The notes under the pieces were generated by a model. The model ran no database searches and was not told where the DNA came from. It worked only from the letters and a program-made list of their open reading frames with translations. 57,249 nt of DNA from Acidobacteriota bacterium (lineage in GTDB: Bacteria > Acidobacteriota > Vicinamibacteria > Vicinamibacterales > CAVVIG01), in contig JADZED010000063.1 of NCBI GenBank assembly GCA_020850715.1, positions 1 through 57,249 of the forward strand, read 5' to 3'. The position numbers were made by a program, and so were the translations under genes. Numbering within the stretch: the stretch's first letter is position 1; every line of letters begins with the position of its first letter. Below are positions 1 to 11,475 of the stretch, piece by piece.

Positions 1-691
1 GCGCGATGTTCTGCAGCAGCATCGTCTTGCCGGTGCGCGGCGGCGCGACGATGAGGCAGCGCTGCCCCTTGCCGATCGGCACCATCAGATCGAGCACGCG
101 CGCCGACAGGTTGTCGCCCTCGGTCTCGAGCGAGATTCGCGCCTGCGGGTAGAGCGGCGTGAGGTTCTCGAAGAATACCTTCTCGCGCGTCCGCTCGGGC
201 GGCTCGAAGTTGACCGCTTCGACCTTGATCAGCGCGAAGTAGCGCTCGCCGTCCTTCGGCGGGCGGATCTGGCCCGAGACGGTGTCGCCGGTGTGGAGGT
301 CGAACCTGCGGATCTGCGACGGGGAGACGTAGATATCGTCGGGTCCCGGCAGATAGTTGTAGTCGGGCGCGCGCAGGAACCCGAAGCCGTCCGGCAGCGT
401 TTCCAGCACGCCCTCCGAGAAGATCAGGCCGCTCTTTTCGGCGCGCGCCTTGAGAATCTCGAAGATGAGCTCCTGCTTCCGCATGCCGGTCGCGCCCGGC
501 ACATCGAGCTGCTTGGCGATCTTGGTGAGGTCGCCGACGCTCAGGTCCTTGAGCGTCGAGAGCTCGATCTTCTCCAGTGTGCCGGTCCCTCGACCCTGTT
601 CGGGGTCGACTCCGGACCGGGTCGGGGGGGCGGGCGCCGCGGTGGCGGCGTCGGTTGCGTGGTCGCCGGCAGTCGTTCGATCGTTCTCCAC
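1..691 (-). CDS. rho: Transcription termination factor Rho, N-terminal part (runs off the window)
   Basis: Rho is the hexameric RNA-dependent ATPase that terminates transcription. The visible 230 residues show the N-terminal Rho-N helical domain ([18 protein letters not shown]), the RNA-binding cold-shock-like domain ([21 protein letters not shown]) and the start of the ATPase domain with the P-loop region [16 protein letters not shown]; the rest lies beyond base 1. I chose GTG at 691-689 because it gives an acidic, Pro/Ala-rich N-terminal extension in frame with the Rho domain; no ATG is available. This start places 150 bases inside the 3' end of engB in another frame. A start further in, for example the CTG near 566, would shorten the overlap. 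Identity is certain; the start is uncertain. Confidence 0.95.
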   Translation of the reverse strand, partial: MENDRTTAGDHATDAATAAPAPPTRSGVDPEQGRGTGTLEKIELSTLKDLSVGDLTKIAKQLDVPGATGMRKQELIFEILKARAEKSGLIFSEGVLETLPDGFGFLRAPDYNYLPGPDDIYVSPSQIRRFDLHTGDTVSGQIRPPKDGERYFALIKVEAVNFEPPERTREKVFFENLTPLYPQARISLETEGDNLSARVLDLMVPIGKGQRCLIVAPPRTGKTMLLQNIA

Positions 692-1287
692 AGTGCGTCC
701 ATTCCTTCGCCCGTGACCGCCGACACCGGCAGCGCGGGAGCCTGAAACGCGGCTTCGAGGGCCTGCATCGCGCGGAGCCGCTGGCCGCGCGTGAGTTTGT
801 CGATCTTGGTCGCCACCAGCGCGCAGCGCCCGAGGGTCTGCCGCAGCCATTGCCAGGCCTGGACGTCCTGCGGCAAGCCTGGATGCCGCGCGTCCACGAG
901 CAGCAGCGCGCTCACGCGGGCGGGACGGCCAGCAGAGGCATGGCGGGCAGGACGGGTCGGCTCCTCCTGCCCCTCCGGCCTCTCCTGTCCGAAGTACGCC
1001 CGTACGACCGCTTCCAGTTCGCTCCGATCGCCGCGGGCGAAACCGTAACCCGGAAGGTCAATCAGGTACCGCGGGGCGCCGGCACCTCGCGCGACGCGGT
1101 AGATGTTGGCGAGCCGCGTCTTGCCCGGCGCGGCGCTCGTGCGCGCCACCGCGCGCCGGACCAGGGCATTGATCAGACTCGACTTGCCGACATTGGACCG
1201 TCCAACCAGCGCGATCTCGGCGAGTCCGTCTCGCGGAAGATCGCGTGCGGCCGCGGCGCTTCGGACGAAGCTCGCTTCTATTTCCAC
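541..1287 (-). CDS. engB: Ribosome-biogenesis GTPase EngB (YihA/YsxC)
   Basis: EngB is a small GTPase needed for 50S ribosome assembly. All G motifs are present: G1 GRSNVGKSS (residues 29-37), G3 DLPGYG, G4 TKID and G5 SAV. The GTG at 1287 is preferred because the protein then begins [11 protein letters not shown], as family members do; an ATG at 1383 would add a repeat-encoded tail of low complexity. At 248 residues it is longer than usual (about 200) for two reasons: an insertion of about 21 residues after the YFGQE segment, encoded by a GC-rich repeat (919-981), and a proline/arginine-rich C-terminal tail of about 50 residues that is read through the start of rho. It lies downstream of lon on the same strand. 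Confidence 0.9.
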   Translation of the reverse strand: MEIEASFVRSAAAARDLPRDGLAEIALVGRSNVGKSSLINALVRRAVARTSAAPGKTRLANIYRVARGAGAPRYLIDLPGYGFARGDRSELEAVVRAYFGQERPEGQEEPTRPARHASAGRPARVSALLLVDARHPGLPQDVQAWQWLRQTLGRCALVATKIDKLTRGQRLRAMQALEAAFQAPALPVSAVTGEGMDALWRTIERLPATTQPTPPPRRPPPRPGPESTPNRVEGPAHWRRSSSRRSRT

Positions 1288-1299
1288 AGGGCTGGATGG

Positions 1300-1386
1300 A
1301 CCGGAACGGCCGGACAAACAGGACGGGGCGTTACGACTTCCCGGTCCCGCCCGTCCTGCCCACCCCGCCCGTCCTGCCTGCAAGCA
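1300..1386 (-). repeat. GC-rich inverted repeat between lon and engB
   Basis: The spacer directly after the lon stop codon holds CCCGTCCTGCC twice (1350-1360 and 1368-1378) and its complement-like partner around 1319-1327 (AGGACGGGG), so the transcript can fold into a strong hairpin. There is no T-run, so a classical intrinsic terminator is not shown. The same 11-mer occurs in reverse complement inside engB at 946-956, which suggests a dispersed repeat family. Confidence 0.55.
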
Positions 1387-3783
<2,397 letters not shown>

Positions 3784-3812
3784 GCTGATGTGGCGGCCTG
3801 CCGGAGGAGCCC

Positions 3813-5060
<1,248 letters not shown>

Positions 5061-5159
5061 GCTGCTTGCTGGCCCCGACGCGGTCCGATCGGCCCCGCCG
5101 GCCCGGCCCCCGGGAGCGCCGGTGCGCGGCGGACGGCGGTCGGCATCGCCGCTGGCTAC

Positions 5160-5771
5160 CTACGCCCTCTTCCGGATGACATCGTCAATGATACCGTATT
5201 CCTTCCCCTGGTCCGCAGACATGATGTAATCGCGCTCGGTGTCGTCCTGAATGCGCTTGATCGGCTGCCCTGTATGGGTGACCAGGATCTCGTTCAGGCG
5301 CTCCCGCATGCGGAGGATTTCGCGCGCCGCAATATCAATATCGGTCGCTTGGCCGCCCAGTCCAGACATCAAGGGCTGGTGGATGACAATCCGGGAATTC
5401 GGCAGCGAGAACCGCTTTCCTTTCGCCCCCGCCGCCAGCAGCACCGCCGCCATCGACGCCGCCTGTCCGATGCAGTAGGTCTGCACGTCGGGCTTGATGA
5501 ACTGCATCGTGTCGTAGATGGCCATCCCGGCCGTAATCGACCCGCCCGGGCTGTTGATGTACAGCAGGATGTCCTTGTCGGGATCTTCCGCCTCCAGGAA
5601 CAGCATCTGCGCGATGACCAGGTTGGCGACCGCATCGTCAATTGGCGTGCCGATGAAGATGATGCTGTCCTTCAGGAGCCGGGAGAAGATGTCGTAGGCC
5701 CGCTCGCCGCGATTGGTCTGTTCGACCACCATCGGCACGAGCTGGCTGCGGGGAGTGAGGAGGTCGCGCAT
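5160..5771 (-). CDS. clpP: ATP-dependent Clp protease proteolytic subunit ClpP
   Basis: Serine peptidase that forms the 14-subunit chamber paired with ClpX. The 203-residue sequence carries the catalytic triad: Ser in [11 protein letters not shown], His in RIVIHQPL and Asp in DDTERDYIM. The start [19 protein letters not shown] is typical for mature-type ClpP with only a short propeptide. It follows tig by 11 bases on the same strand. The roughly 100-base spacer to clpX is GC-rich and shows no recognisable site. Confidence 0.98.
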   Translation of the reverse strand: MRDLLTPRSQLVPMVVEQTNRGERAYDIFSRLLKDSIIFIGTPIDDAVANLVIAQMLFLEAEDPDKDILLYINSPGGSITAGMAIYDTMQFIKPDVQTYCIGQAASMAAVLLAAGAKGKRFSLPNSRIVIHQPLMSGLGGQATDIDIAAREILRMRERLNEILVTHTGQPIKRIQDDTERDYIMSADQGKEYGIIDDVIRKRA

Positions 5772-5782
5772 ATGTACCCAGT

Positions 5783-7075
5783 CTACTCGGTGAAGGTCGC
5801 CTTGCTCAGGGTGAAGTCGACCGCCTGCTCACGCCGCAGCCCGGCGCGGACGTGCGACAGGCCGCCCTCCTTCTCGAGCCCGGCGCGCACGGCCGCCGCC
5901 GCGCGCCCGGTACGCTCGGCGTAGCGGGCGATTTCGCGTTCGATTTCCTCCTCGGTCGGGTCGAGCCGCTCGCGCCGCGCGATTTCGTCCAGCACGAGCG
6001 CCCCGGCCACCGCCTCGGCAGCCGCCGCCCGCTGGCTCTCGCGAAAGGCCTGCCAGTCGATTCCCGCGCCGCGCGGATCGATATTCTGCTCGATCAGCCG
6101 ATGGGCGAACTCCTCGAGCCGGCGTTCGATCTCCCGCGCGACCAGCGACGCGGGCACCTCGAAGGGCAGGCGCGAGGCGAGCTGCTTCATGAGCTCCGCG
6201 CGCACCTCGCGCTCCGCCGCGTGACGCGCCTCGTGCTCGAGATCGGCGCGCACGCGCGCACGCAGCGCCTCGAGCGAGTCGAACTCGCCGATGTCCTTCG
6301 CGAGCTCATCGTCCAGGTCGGGAAGCACGCGGCGTTTCACGCCGTGAATCGTGACCGTGTAGCTGACGTCGGTGTTCGCCATTTCGGCGATGGCGTAATC
6401 GGGCGGGAAGTGGATCGTGAAGGTCCTGACCGCGCCAGATTCCAGGCCGAGCAGGTGCTCGTCGAAGCCCGGCGGGTTCGCCTTCCCGCCAAGCTCGACC
6501 GCGACGTCCCGGCTCGTCTCCGCCGGCTGCGCCGGCCGGCCCCCCGACGCCGGTGCCGCATGGCGCTCGAGATCGACAATGGCGGTGTCGCCGTGATCGA
6601 TACCACGCCCCTCGACCGGCTCGAAGCGCGCCGCGCGGCTCCGCAGCCGCTCGAGCGCCTGCGCGATCGCGTCGTCTCCGACCGCGACCGGCGGACGCCG
6701 CAGCGAGATGGCTGCGTAGTCGCCCGGCTCGAACGGCGGCAGCGTGTCGAACGAGGCCGTGAAGGTCAGCGGCTGGCCGTCCTCCACCGTCACGTCGCGG
6801 ATGTCCGGCGTGTCGACCGGCTCGACGCCCCGCTCGCGGAGCGCGTCGTCGATCGCCCGCGGGATCAGGTCGTGCGCGACGTCGTGGAGGATCTGATCCT
6901 TGAAGCGCTGCTTGATCACGCGCGCCGGCGCCTTGCCGGGGCGGAAGCCGGGCACGCGCGCGCGGCGCGAGTAGTCGCGCGCCACGCGCGCGATCTCGGC
7001 GCTCACGACCTCGGTCGGAATCTCGACCCGCACGTTCTTGCGCGTCTCGTTGACGTCGACGAATTCGGTTTTCAT
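5783..7075 (-). CDS. tig: Trigger factor, ribosome-associated chaperone and peptidyl-prolyl isomerase
   Basis: Binds ribosomal protein L23 at the exit tunnel and shields nascent chains. The 430-residue protein begins [20 protein letters not shown] and contains the ribosome-docking signature GFRPGKAP, the FKBP-type isomerase domain in the middle and the helical C-terminal chaperone domain. The ATG at 7075 is preferred over one at 7141, which would add arginine-rich residues with no family counterpart. It is the first protein gene of the tig-clpP-clpX-lon block and lies downstream of the tRNA-Leu gene on the same strand. Confidence 0.96.
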   Translation of the reverse strand: MKTEFVDVNETRKNVRVEIPTEVVSAEIARVARDYSRRARVPGFRPGKAPARVIKQRFKDQILHDVAHDLIPRAIDDALRERGVEPVDTPDIRDVTVEDGQPLTFTASFDTLPPFEPGDYAAISLRRPPVAVGDDAIAQALERLRSRAARFEPVEGRGIDHGDTAIVDLERHAAPASGGRPAQPAETSRDVAVELGGKANPPGFDEHLLGLESGAVRTFTIHFPPDYAIAEMANTDVSYTVTIHGVKRRVLPDLDDELAKDIGEFDSLEALRARVRADLEHEARHAAEREVRAELMKQLASRLPFEVPASLVAREIERRLEEFAHRLIEQNIDPRGAGIDWQAFRESQRAAAAEAVAGALVLDEIARRERLDPTEEEIEREIARYAERTGRAAAAVRAGLEKEGGLSHVRAGLRREQAVDFTLSKATFTE

Positions 7076-7184
7076 CTGGGAATCAGACCCTGCCGCCCGC
7101 CTTCGCGCACGGGCGCGCGCCCGGGACTCCGGAGCCCGCACGAGGCGGCGCCAGGGTGAGCAGGCGCCGCGATGCGCGAGGAAC

Positions 7185-7266
7185 TGCGAAAGGAGGGAGT
7201 CGAACCCTCACGGGTTTCCCCACCGGCTCCTAAGGCCGGCGCGTCTGCCGGTTCCGCCACTTTCGC
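7185..7266 (-). tRNA. tRNA-Leu (anticodon UAG)
   Basis: The minus strand folds as a type II tRNA: acceptor GCGAAAG pairs with CTTTCGC and is followed by discriminator A; the anticodon stem CCGGC/GCCGG encloses the loop CTTAGGA, giving anticodon TAG, which reads leucine codons of the CUN box. The variable arm is long (around GGTGGGGAAACCC), and the T arm contains GGTTCGACTCC. CCA is not encoded. The 82-base length is normal for tRNA-Leu. Confidence 0.95.
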
Positions 7267-7288
7267 GCACCGCGCGCCGCTGTCTCCT

Positions 7289-7318
7289 ATGCTACCTCAG
7301 GGACTCGTCGATTGTCCG
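7289..7318 (-). promoter_or_regulatory. Possible sigma70 promoter for tRNA-Leu
   Basis: On the minus strand, CGGACA (7318-7313) and TAGCAT (7294-7289) are separated by 18 bases, and the tRNA begins 23 bases further on. Each hexamer matches the consensus at four of six positions, so the call rests mostly on its position. Confidence 0.35.
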
Positions 7319-7546
7319 GCGACGCGCCTACCGCGGGCGTGCCAGGTTCGAAATCAGGAATTCGTCGACCGGGCCGCGACGGGACGCCGAAGAACGGTTC
7401 GATATGGCGCCCAAAGAGGGGAGGGTAGACGCGCGGCGCTGCGGCAGGAGCTGCCGCTTGCCGCCGGCCCACTTCAGCGGCGGCGCGAGCGGGCGCGTGG
7501 CGCTCCGATTCCCGCGCGTTCGGGGCCGGCCCGCAGGCCTTCCCCA
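7319..7546. other. Intergenic stretch without a supported gene
   Basis: Between the tRNA promoter region and the end of the anti-sigma gene the sequence is GC-rich. It holds short imperfect inverted repeats (for example around 7440-7480, CGGCAGGAGCTGCCG) that may form the 3' end of the anti-sigma transcript. Reading frames here run through neighbouring genes and lack family features. Confidence 0.4.
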
Positions 7547-8026
7547 TCAGGCCGCGGCATCGCGCTCCGCCCACCACCAGAACGCGAGCGCGCCGCCGAG
7601 CAGCAGCGCGGCGCCCGCGTAGAGCGGCAGCGCCGGCGCAACGCGCCGGGCCAGCGCCACCCCCGCCGTCCGGAACACCGCCACCGCATCGTCGCCGACC
7701 GACGCGAGACCCGAGCCGTTGAGCAGCATCCAAACCACGCTGGCGAGGCCGAACAAGATCAGGCCGAGGGCGAGATTGAAGCCGGCGTCGAGGACCCGTT
7801 CGCGCCGCCAGCGGTCCCCCCGCACGCGCGCCATCGTGCGGGAGGTGAACTGCGCGGGCACGCGCGGCGCGGGGCGCGCCCGCAGCAGCACGTCGATCGC
7901 GCGCGCGTCGGCGAGCGCGGCGGCGCACTGGCGGCACGTCGCGAGGTGATCGGCCGCACGCCGGTCGGGCGTCTCCTCGCCGGCGGCAATCCGCTCGACC
8001 GCATCGAGCACTTCGTCGCAGAACAT
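7547..8026 (-). CDS. Membrane anti-sigma factor with zinc-finger domain
   Basis: The 159-residue protein starts with a putative zinc-finger anti-sigma domain in which HLATCRQC gives the H-x3-C-x2-C pattern. After a basic linker it has two hydrophobic segments (NLALGLILFGLASVVWMLL and PLYAGAALLLGGALAFWWW) that should place it in the inner membrane. It starts 42 bases after the ECF sigma gene, so the two form a classic sigma/anti-sigma pair in which the membrane protein holds the sigma factor inactive until a signal arrives. The signal cannot be inferred from the sequence. Confidence 0.85.
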   Translation of the reverse strand: MFCDEVLDAVERIAAGEETPDRRAADHLATCRQCAAALADARAIDVLLRARPAPRVPAQFTSRTMARVRGDRWRRERVLDAGFNLALGLILFGLASVVWMLLNGSGLASVGDDAVAVFRTAGVALARRVAPALPLYAGAALLLGGALAFWWWAERDAAA

Positions 8027-8067
8027 CGGAATAGGGCTGGTTCAGACCGAACGAGGCCTCCCGAACC

Positions 8068-8616
8068 TCAACTGAGCTCGGTCTCCAGAATCCGTCGCAG
8101 CTGCTGCTTGGCCCGGAACAGCTGTGTCTTCACCGTTCCAAGCGGCAGCGCGAGGGCGTCGGCCAGCTCCTCGTACCGGACACCCTCGAGATAATGGGCG
8201 GCGATGAGCAGCCGGGCGCGCGCCGGCAGCCGCGCGATCGCTTTCTCGACGCGATCCCGCAGCTCCAATTCGGCGAAGCGCCGATCGATCGAGGCCGACG
8301 CGACCTGCGCGCCCGGGCTGTCGAGCGGAGTCTGACGAATCGAAACGGCCGGACGGCTGCGCTCCTGGAGGCAGACGTTCGCCACGATCCGGTAGATCCA
8401 GGTGGAGAGGCGCGCCTCCCCCCGGAAGTACGGCAGCCCGCGGTGTACCCGCAGGAACACGTCCTGGGCGAGATCTTCGGCGCGCGAGCGATCGAGCACC
8501 GTGCGCGCGATCAGCGCAAAGACGAGATCCTTGTATCGCTCGACCAGCGCCTGGAACGCAGTCTCGTCGCCGCGACGGCAGCGCTCGACGAGCTCGCGCT
8601 CGTGGCCAGCCTCCAT
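8068..8616 (-). CDS. ECF-type RNA polymerase sigma factor (RpoE-like)
   Basis: A 182-residue sigma-70 family protein with only regions 2 and 4. Region 2 holds DLAQDVFLRVHRG and the STWIYRIVANVC segment; region 4 holds the helix-turn-helix RYEELADALALPLGTVKTQLFRAKQQL. This is the normal architecture and length for an extracytoplasmic-function sigma factor. The downstream gene is its probable anti-sigma factor. Its own promoter region contains an ECF-like site (8628-8657) that matches one in front of the divergent gene at 8746, which suggests autoregulation. Confidence 0.93.
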   Translation of the reverse strand: MEAGHERELVERCRRGDETAFQALVERYKDLVFALIARTVLDRSRAEDLAQDVFLRVHRGLPYFRGEARLSTWIYRIVANVCLQERSRPAVSIRQTPLDSPGAQVASASIDRRFAELELRDRVEKAIARLPARARLLIAAHYLEGVRYEELADALALPLGTVKTQLFRAKQQLRRILETELS

Positions 8617-8627
8617 CCGCCAGTGTA

Positions 8628-8657
8628 TTAGAACACGCAGATCCTGGAATTGTTTCA
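8628..8657 (-). promoter_or_regulatory. ECF-type promoter for the sigma/anti-sigma pair
   Basis: On the minus strand TGAAAC (8657-8652) and TTCTAA (8633-8628) are 18 bases apart, and the sigma gene starts 12 bases further on. Element sequences and spacing match those of the divergent promoter at 8667-8696 almost exactly. Confidence 0.55.
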
Positions 8658-8676
8658 GCCGATGCGTGAAACAATT
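8648..8676. promoter_or_regulatory. Perfect inverted repeat that contains both divergent -35 elements
   Basis: AATTGTTTCA (8648-8657) and TGAAACAATT (8667-8676) form a perfect 10-base inverted repeat with a 9-base spacer. Each arm supplies the -35 element of one of two diverging ECF-like promoters. The 10-mer TGTTTCAGCC is repeated directly at 8651-8660 and 8699-8708. Confidence 0.6.
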
Positions 8677-8696
8677 GGGCCGGCGGGCCAGTCTAA
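8667..8696 (+). promoter_or_regulatory. ECF-type promoter for the divergent membrane-protein gene
   Basis: TGAAAC (8667-8672) and GTCTAA (8691-8696) are separated by 18 bases, the same spacing as the promoter on the other strand. The gene at 8746 begins about 50 bases downstream. The -10 element resembles those used by RpoE-type sigma factors. Confidence 0.55.
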
Positions 8697-8745
8697 TCTG
8701 TTTCAGCCGGCACCCGCCGCCGGCAGACGCGGACCTCGAGGTGCG

Positions 8746-9216
8746 ATGAATTCAACGGCCACGCTCGCGCTGATCATACCCATCGTGGCGATCGTGGGCG
8801 GCATCATCGCTGCCGTGGTCGCCACCGTGATGCGCGGACGCGTGCGCGAACTCGAGATTCGCGAGCGAATCGCGCTGATCGAGCGCGGGCTCGTCCCGGC
8901 ACCCGAGAGCGATCCTCAGGGGTTCGAGCGGGCGATGGGCCGCTACGAGCAGGCGAGGGGGCGGGGCGGCCGGACGGGCCGCCGCCGCTACCGCAGCGGC
9001 GGCGTCACCCTGATGGGCGTCGGGTTCGGCCTGATGCTCCTGATCTCGGTCGCCGGAGACAGCCCGTCGGCCGGCATCGGCGTCGGGGGATTCCTCGTCA
9101 TTCTCGGCGTCGCCTTCCTGATCAACAGCCGGCTCGACGGCGGACATGCCGGCACCGCCCCTGCCGCCGGCGCCAACAGCCCCTCCGCCCCTTCCGACAC
9201 GTTCCCGCGTTCGTGA
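8746..9216 (+). CDS. Small membrane protein of unknown function (DUF6249-like)
   Basis: A 156-residue protein with an N-terminal membrane segment (LALIIPIVAIVGGIIAAVVA), a charged helix with the pattern ELEIRERIALIERGLVP, and two more hydrophobic segments in the second half. The IALIERGL pattern recalls small membrane proteins annotated DUF6249, an attribution from memory. The ATG at 8746 is chosen because it puts the membrane segment at the N-terminus. It diverges from the ECF sigma gene and has a matching ECF promoter, so it is the likely first target of that sigma factor, perhaps in envelope stress. Confidence 0.65.
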   Translation: MNSTATLALIIPIVAIVGGIIAAVVATVMRGRVRELEIRERIALIERGLVPAPESDPQGFERAMGRYEQARGRGGRTGRRRYRSGGVTLMGVGFGLMLLISVAGDSPSAGIGVGGFLVILGVAFLINSRLDGGHAGTAPAAGANSPSAPSDTFPRS

Positions 9217-9232
9217 TCCGCGTATCGCGGAT
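9216..9232. repeat. Short inverted repeat at the stop codon of the membrane-protein gene
   Basis: ATCCGCG and CGCGGAT form a perfect 7-base inverted repeat with a 3-base loop. It begins at the last base of the stop codon. There is no T-run, so terminator function is only possible. Confidence 0.35.
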
Positions 9233-9526
9233 ACTCACGCACGATCCGTACTGATACATTCCGCCGAGCCGATATAGAGGAGCAGATCGCGGAAGACGGT
9301 TCAAGCCCTCGAGTCGGGCATCTTGTGCCTGGCGTCAGGTAGGGTTGACGACCATAGGCCGTATCTAAGTAACGTCTTGACCGTATCGAAGTTGACACAG
9401 TATGTATTTATGGTCATACTAAGTCGCTTCGAGCTCGCGATTCAGCATCCTGATATCGCCTCGTCGCGATCCGCACTGTAAGTCACGGGGCGGAGCTCTC
9501 TGTTCTTTCGCGCTTCTGGATGTCCC
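9233..9526. other. Control region in front of the polysaccharide locus
   Basis: No gene is supported in this stretch. It is clearly richer in A and T than its surroundings from about 9360 to 9420, where a sigma70-type promoter lies; it otherwise shows nothing I recognise. Confidence 0.5.
9392..9420 (+). promoter_or_regulatory. Sigma70-type promoter of the polysaccharide locus
   Basis: A perfect -35 TTGACA (9392-9397) is followed after 17 bases by CATACT (9415-9420). A short inverted repeat, AGTATG (9399-9404) with CATACT (9415-9420), covers the spacer and the -10 element and could be an operator. The untranslated leader to the regulator gene at 9527 would be about 100 bases. Confidence 0.65.
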
Positions 9527-10546
9527 ATGGCAGACTCAGTCACGTTGGTCCGACCGGTCCAGTTCGACGGCTCGCGGGCAGGCGCCGTCGAGCTCGCTGG
9601 ACGCTCGCAGGCGATCTCCCGCGTTCAAGAGCTCGTCCGTCGCACGGCCGACGGAAGCGGCGGCGTGCTCCTGATGGCCGAGCGCGGGATCGACAGCGCC
9701 TCGGTCGCTCGCGACTTGCACGCGCGGGCGTATCCGCTCGATCGGCCGTTTGTGCAGATCGACTGCGCCGCGCGCGACGCCGCATCGCTCGAGCGGGAGC
9801 TGTTCGGCGTCCCGCCCGGCATCTCACCGCCGGATCTCGAGGCACTCGCCTCGGACTCCCGACTGGCGGCCGCGCGAGGCGGCACGCTGTTCCTGCACGA
9901 GGTCGGCGAGCTGCCCTCGGGGCTGCAGGCGCGTCTCGCGCGCGTGATGCGCGACCGCGAAGCGTTCATCGACGGCGCGCCCGTCGCCGTCGGCTTCCGG
10001 CCCGTCGCCAGCGCCGCGCCCGGCTTCGACGACGACGTGCATGCCCGCCGTTTCCGAACGGATCTCTACCGGCGGCTGGCCGCGACGCGGATCGATCTGC
10101 CGGCGCTCCGCGATCGTCCGGAAGACGTGCCTGCGCTGGCGGCGCGCGTCCTCGACGATCTCTCCGGCGTCGCCGGCGCCCCACGCCGCAGGTTCACGCA
10201 AACCGCGCTGGCGCTGCTCGGGGCGCTCAGCTGGCCGGGCAATCTCGCAGAGTTGCGGGCCGCAATCGAGCGGGCCGCGCGCCTGAGCGGCGACGACTCC
10301 ATTCAGGTGGAGCACCTGCTGCCGGCGCTGCAGCTCGATCGCGCGCCGGCGCCCTTCGTGCCCGCCGGCAATCTGCGGGAGGCCCGGCTCAAGTTCGAGC
10401 GGGACTACATCGCATCGGTCCTGCAGCACTGCGGCTGGCGCATGGCCGAGGCCGCCCAGGCGCTGGGGATGCAGCGTCCTAACCTGTACAGAAAGGCGCG
10501 GCAGCTCGGCATTCCGGTCGTCCGAATCTCCGAGCCGCTCTCCTAG
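9527..10546 (+). CDS. Degenerate NtrC-family regulator lacking sigma54-contact motifs
   Basis: The 339-residue protein has the overall plan of an NtrC-type AAA+ domain followed by a Fis-type helix-turn-helix (MAEAAQALGMQRPNLYRKARQLGI). The key active-site parts are lost: the Walker A position reads MAERGIDSASVA without GK[ST], the loop where GAFTGA should follow ELFG reads VPPGISPP, and Walker B reads GGTLFLHEV with His for Asp. It is therefore unlikely to hydrolyse ATP or drive sigma54 polymerase, and more likely acts as a plain DNA-binding regulator. It starts the plus-strand run of polysaccharide genes and is probably their regulator. No receiver domain is present. Confidence 0.8.
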   Translation: MADSVTLVRPVQFDGSRAGAVELAGRSQAISRVQELVRRTADGSGGVLLMAERGIDSASVARDLHARAYPLDRPFVQIDCAARDAASLERELFGVPPGISPPDLEALASDSRLAAARGGTLFLHEVGELPSGLQARLARVMRDREAFIDGAPVAVGFRPVASAAPGFDDDVHARRFRTDLYRRLAATRIDLPALRDRPEDVPALAARVLDDLSGVAGAPRRRFTQTALALLGALSWPGNLAELRAAIERAARLSGDDSIQVEHLLPALQLDRAPAPFVPAGNLREARLKFERDYIASVLQHCGWRMAEAAQALGMQRPNLYRKARQLGIPVVRISEPLS

Positions 10547-10557
10547 GGGCCGTGCGT

Positions 10558-11475
10558 ATGAACATGTCCTTCTCCGCTCTCCTCCTTGCGGCGCTGCTCT
10601 CGTGGCCCGCTGGCGCGCAGGCCATCGCCCGAGACGAGGCGTCGCCTTCCCAGAGCGCGCCGGCGGCGCCGCCCACTCGTCCGGACGTGGCGGCGCCGGC
10701 AGGGCTGCAGGCCGCACCGCCGCAGGCCGAGCAGGCCAGCTACATCATCGGCCCCCAGGACTCGCTGACGATCAGCGTCCTGGGCGAGGACGACATCAGC
10801 GGGAAGTATCGCGTCGACGAAGGCGGAGGCATTGCGTTTCCCTACGTCGGGCGCGTGCAGGCCGCCGGCCTGACGATTGCCGACTTCCAGGCGCGGCTCG
10901 AGGCGCTGCTCGAGGCGGGCTACATCCGCCATCCGCAGATCCGGGTGGACATCGACCAGTACAAGAGCCAGCAGGTCTTCGTGATGGGCGAGGTCCGATC
11001 GCCCGGCAAGATCACGCTCACCGGCACGACGATGACGCTGCTGGAAGCGCTGGCGCAGGCCGGCTCGCTCACGCCGAGCGCGAGCAACGACGTCACCGTG
11101 ATCCACCCGACGCGGCGCACCACCGCTGGCGTGCCGTCGGAGTCGGACATGGAAGGCGAACGGATTCACGTCAACATGAAGGACCTGGTGGCCGTGAACT
11201 CCGTGCTGCTGCGCGACGGCGACATCATCACCGTCGCCAAGGCGCAGCAGTTCTACATTCAGGGCTACGTGCGCAATGCGGGTTCCTTCATCCTCGACGG
11301 CAGCCTCACGCTCGAGCAGGCGGTCGCGCTCGCCGGCGGGCTGACCGACCGGGGCACGTTCCGCGGGGCTGCCGCGAGCCGTCTGGTGGACGGCAAGCTC
11401 ACCGACGTGAAGCTGGACCGCACCGACAAGGTGCTGCCGGGCGACACGGTGACGATCAAGCAGCGGCTCTTCTAG
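10558..11475 (+). CDS. Polysaccharide export protein, Wza-like
   Basis: A secreted protein of 305 residues with a cleavable signal peptide (MSFSALLLAALLSWPAGAQA), a poly_export domain (YIIGPQDSLTISVLGEDDISGKYRVDEG broken over its first strands) and two SLBB-like domains (KSQQVFVMGEVRSPGKITL and QFYIQGYVRNAGSFIL). Family members form the periplasmic/outer-membrane channel for capsule or exopolysaccharide. There is no lipobox cysteine. It is shorter than E. coli Wza (about 380). Start ATG at 10558 follows the regulator by 11 bases; a GTG at 10552 is also possible. The ABC permease gene overlaps its stop codon. Confidence 0.88.
   Translation: MNMSFSALLLAALLSWPAGAQAIARDEASPSQSAPAAPPTRPDVAAPAGLQAAPPQAEQASYIIGPQDSLTISVLGEDDISGKYRVDEGGGIAFPYVGRVQAAGLTIADFQARLEALLEAGYIRHPQIRVDIDQYKSQQVFVMGEVRSPGKITLTGTTMTLLEALAQAGSLTPSASNDVTVIHPTRRTTAGVPSESDMEGERIHVNMKDLVAVNSVLLRDGDIITVAKAQQFYIQGYVRNAGSFILDGSLTLEQAVALAGGLTDRGTFRGAAASRLVDGKLTDVKLDRTDKVLPGDTVTIKQRLF

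Noticed and set aside
7287..7937. 216-residue minus-strand ORF overlapping the anti-sigma gene
   Set aside because: Arg/Ala-rich shadow in another frame; the 159-residue frame has the zinc-finger motif and membrane segments.
9527..10546. Annotation as a sigma54-dependent activator
   Set aside because: GAFTGA, the P-loop lysine and the Walker B Asp are missing, so the usual function is not supported.
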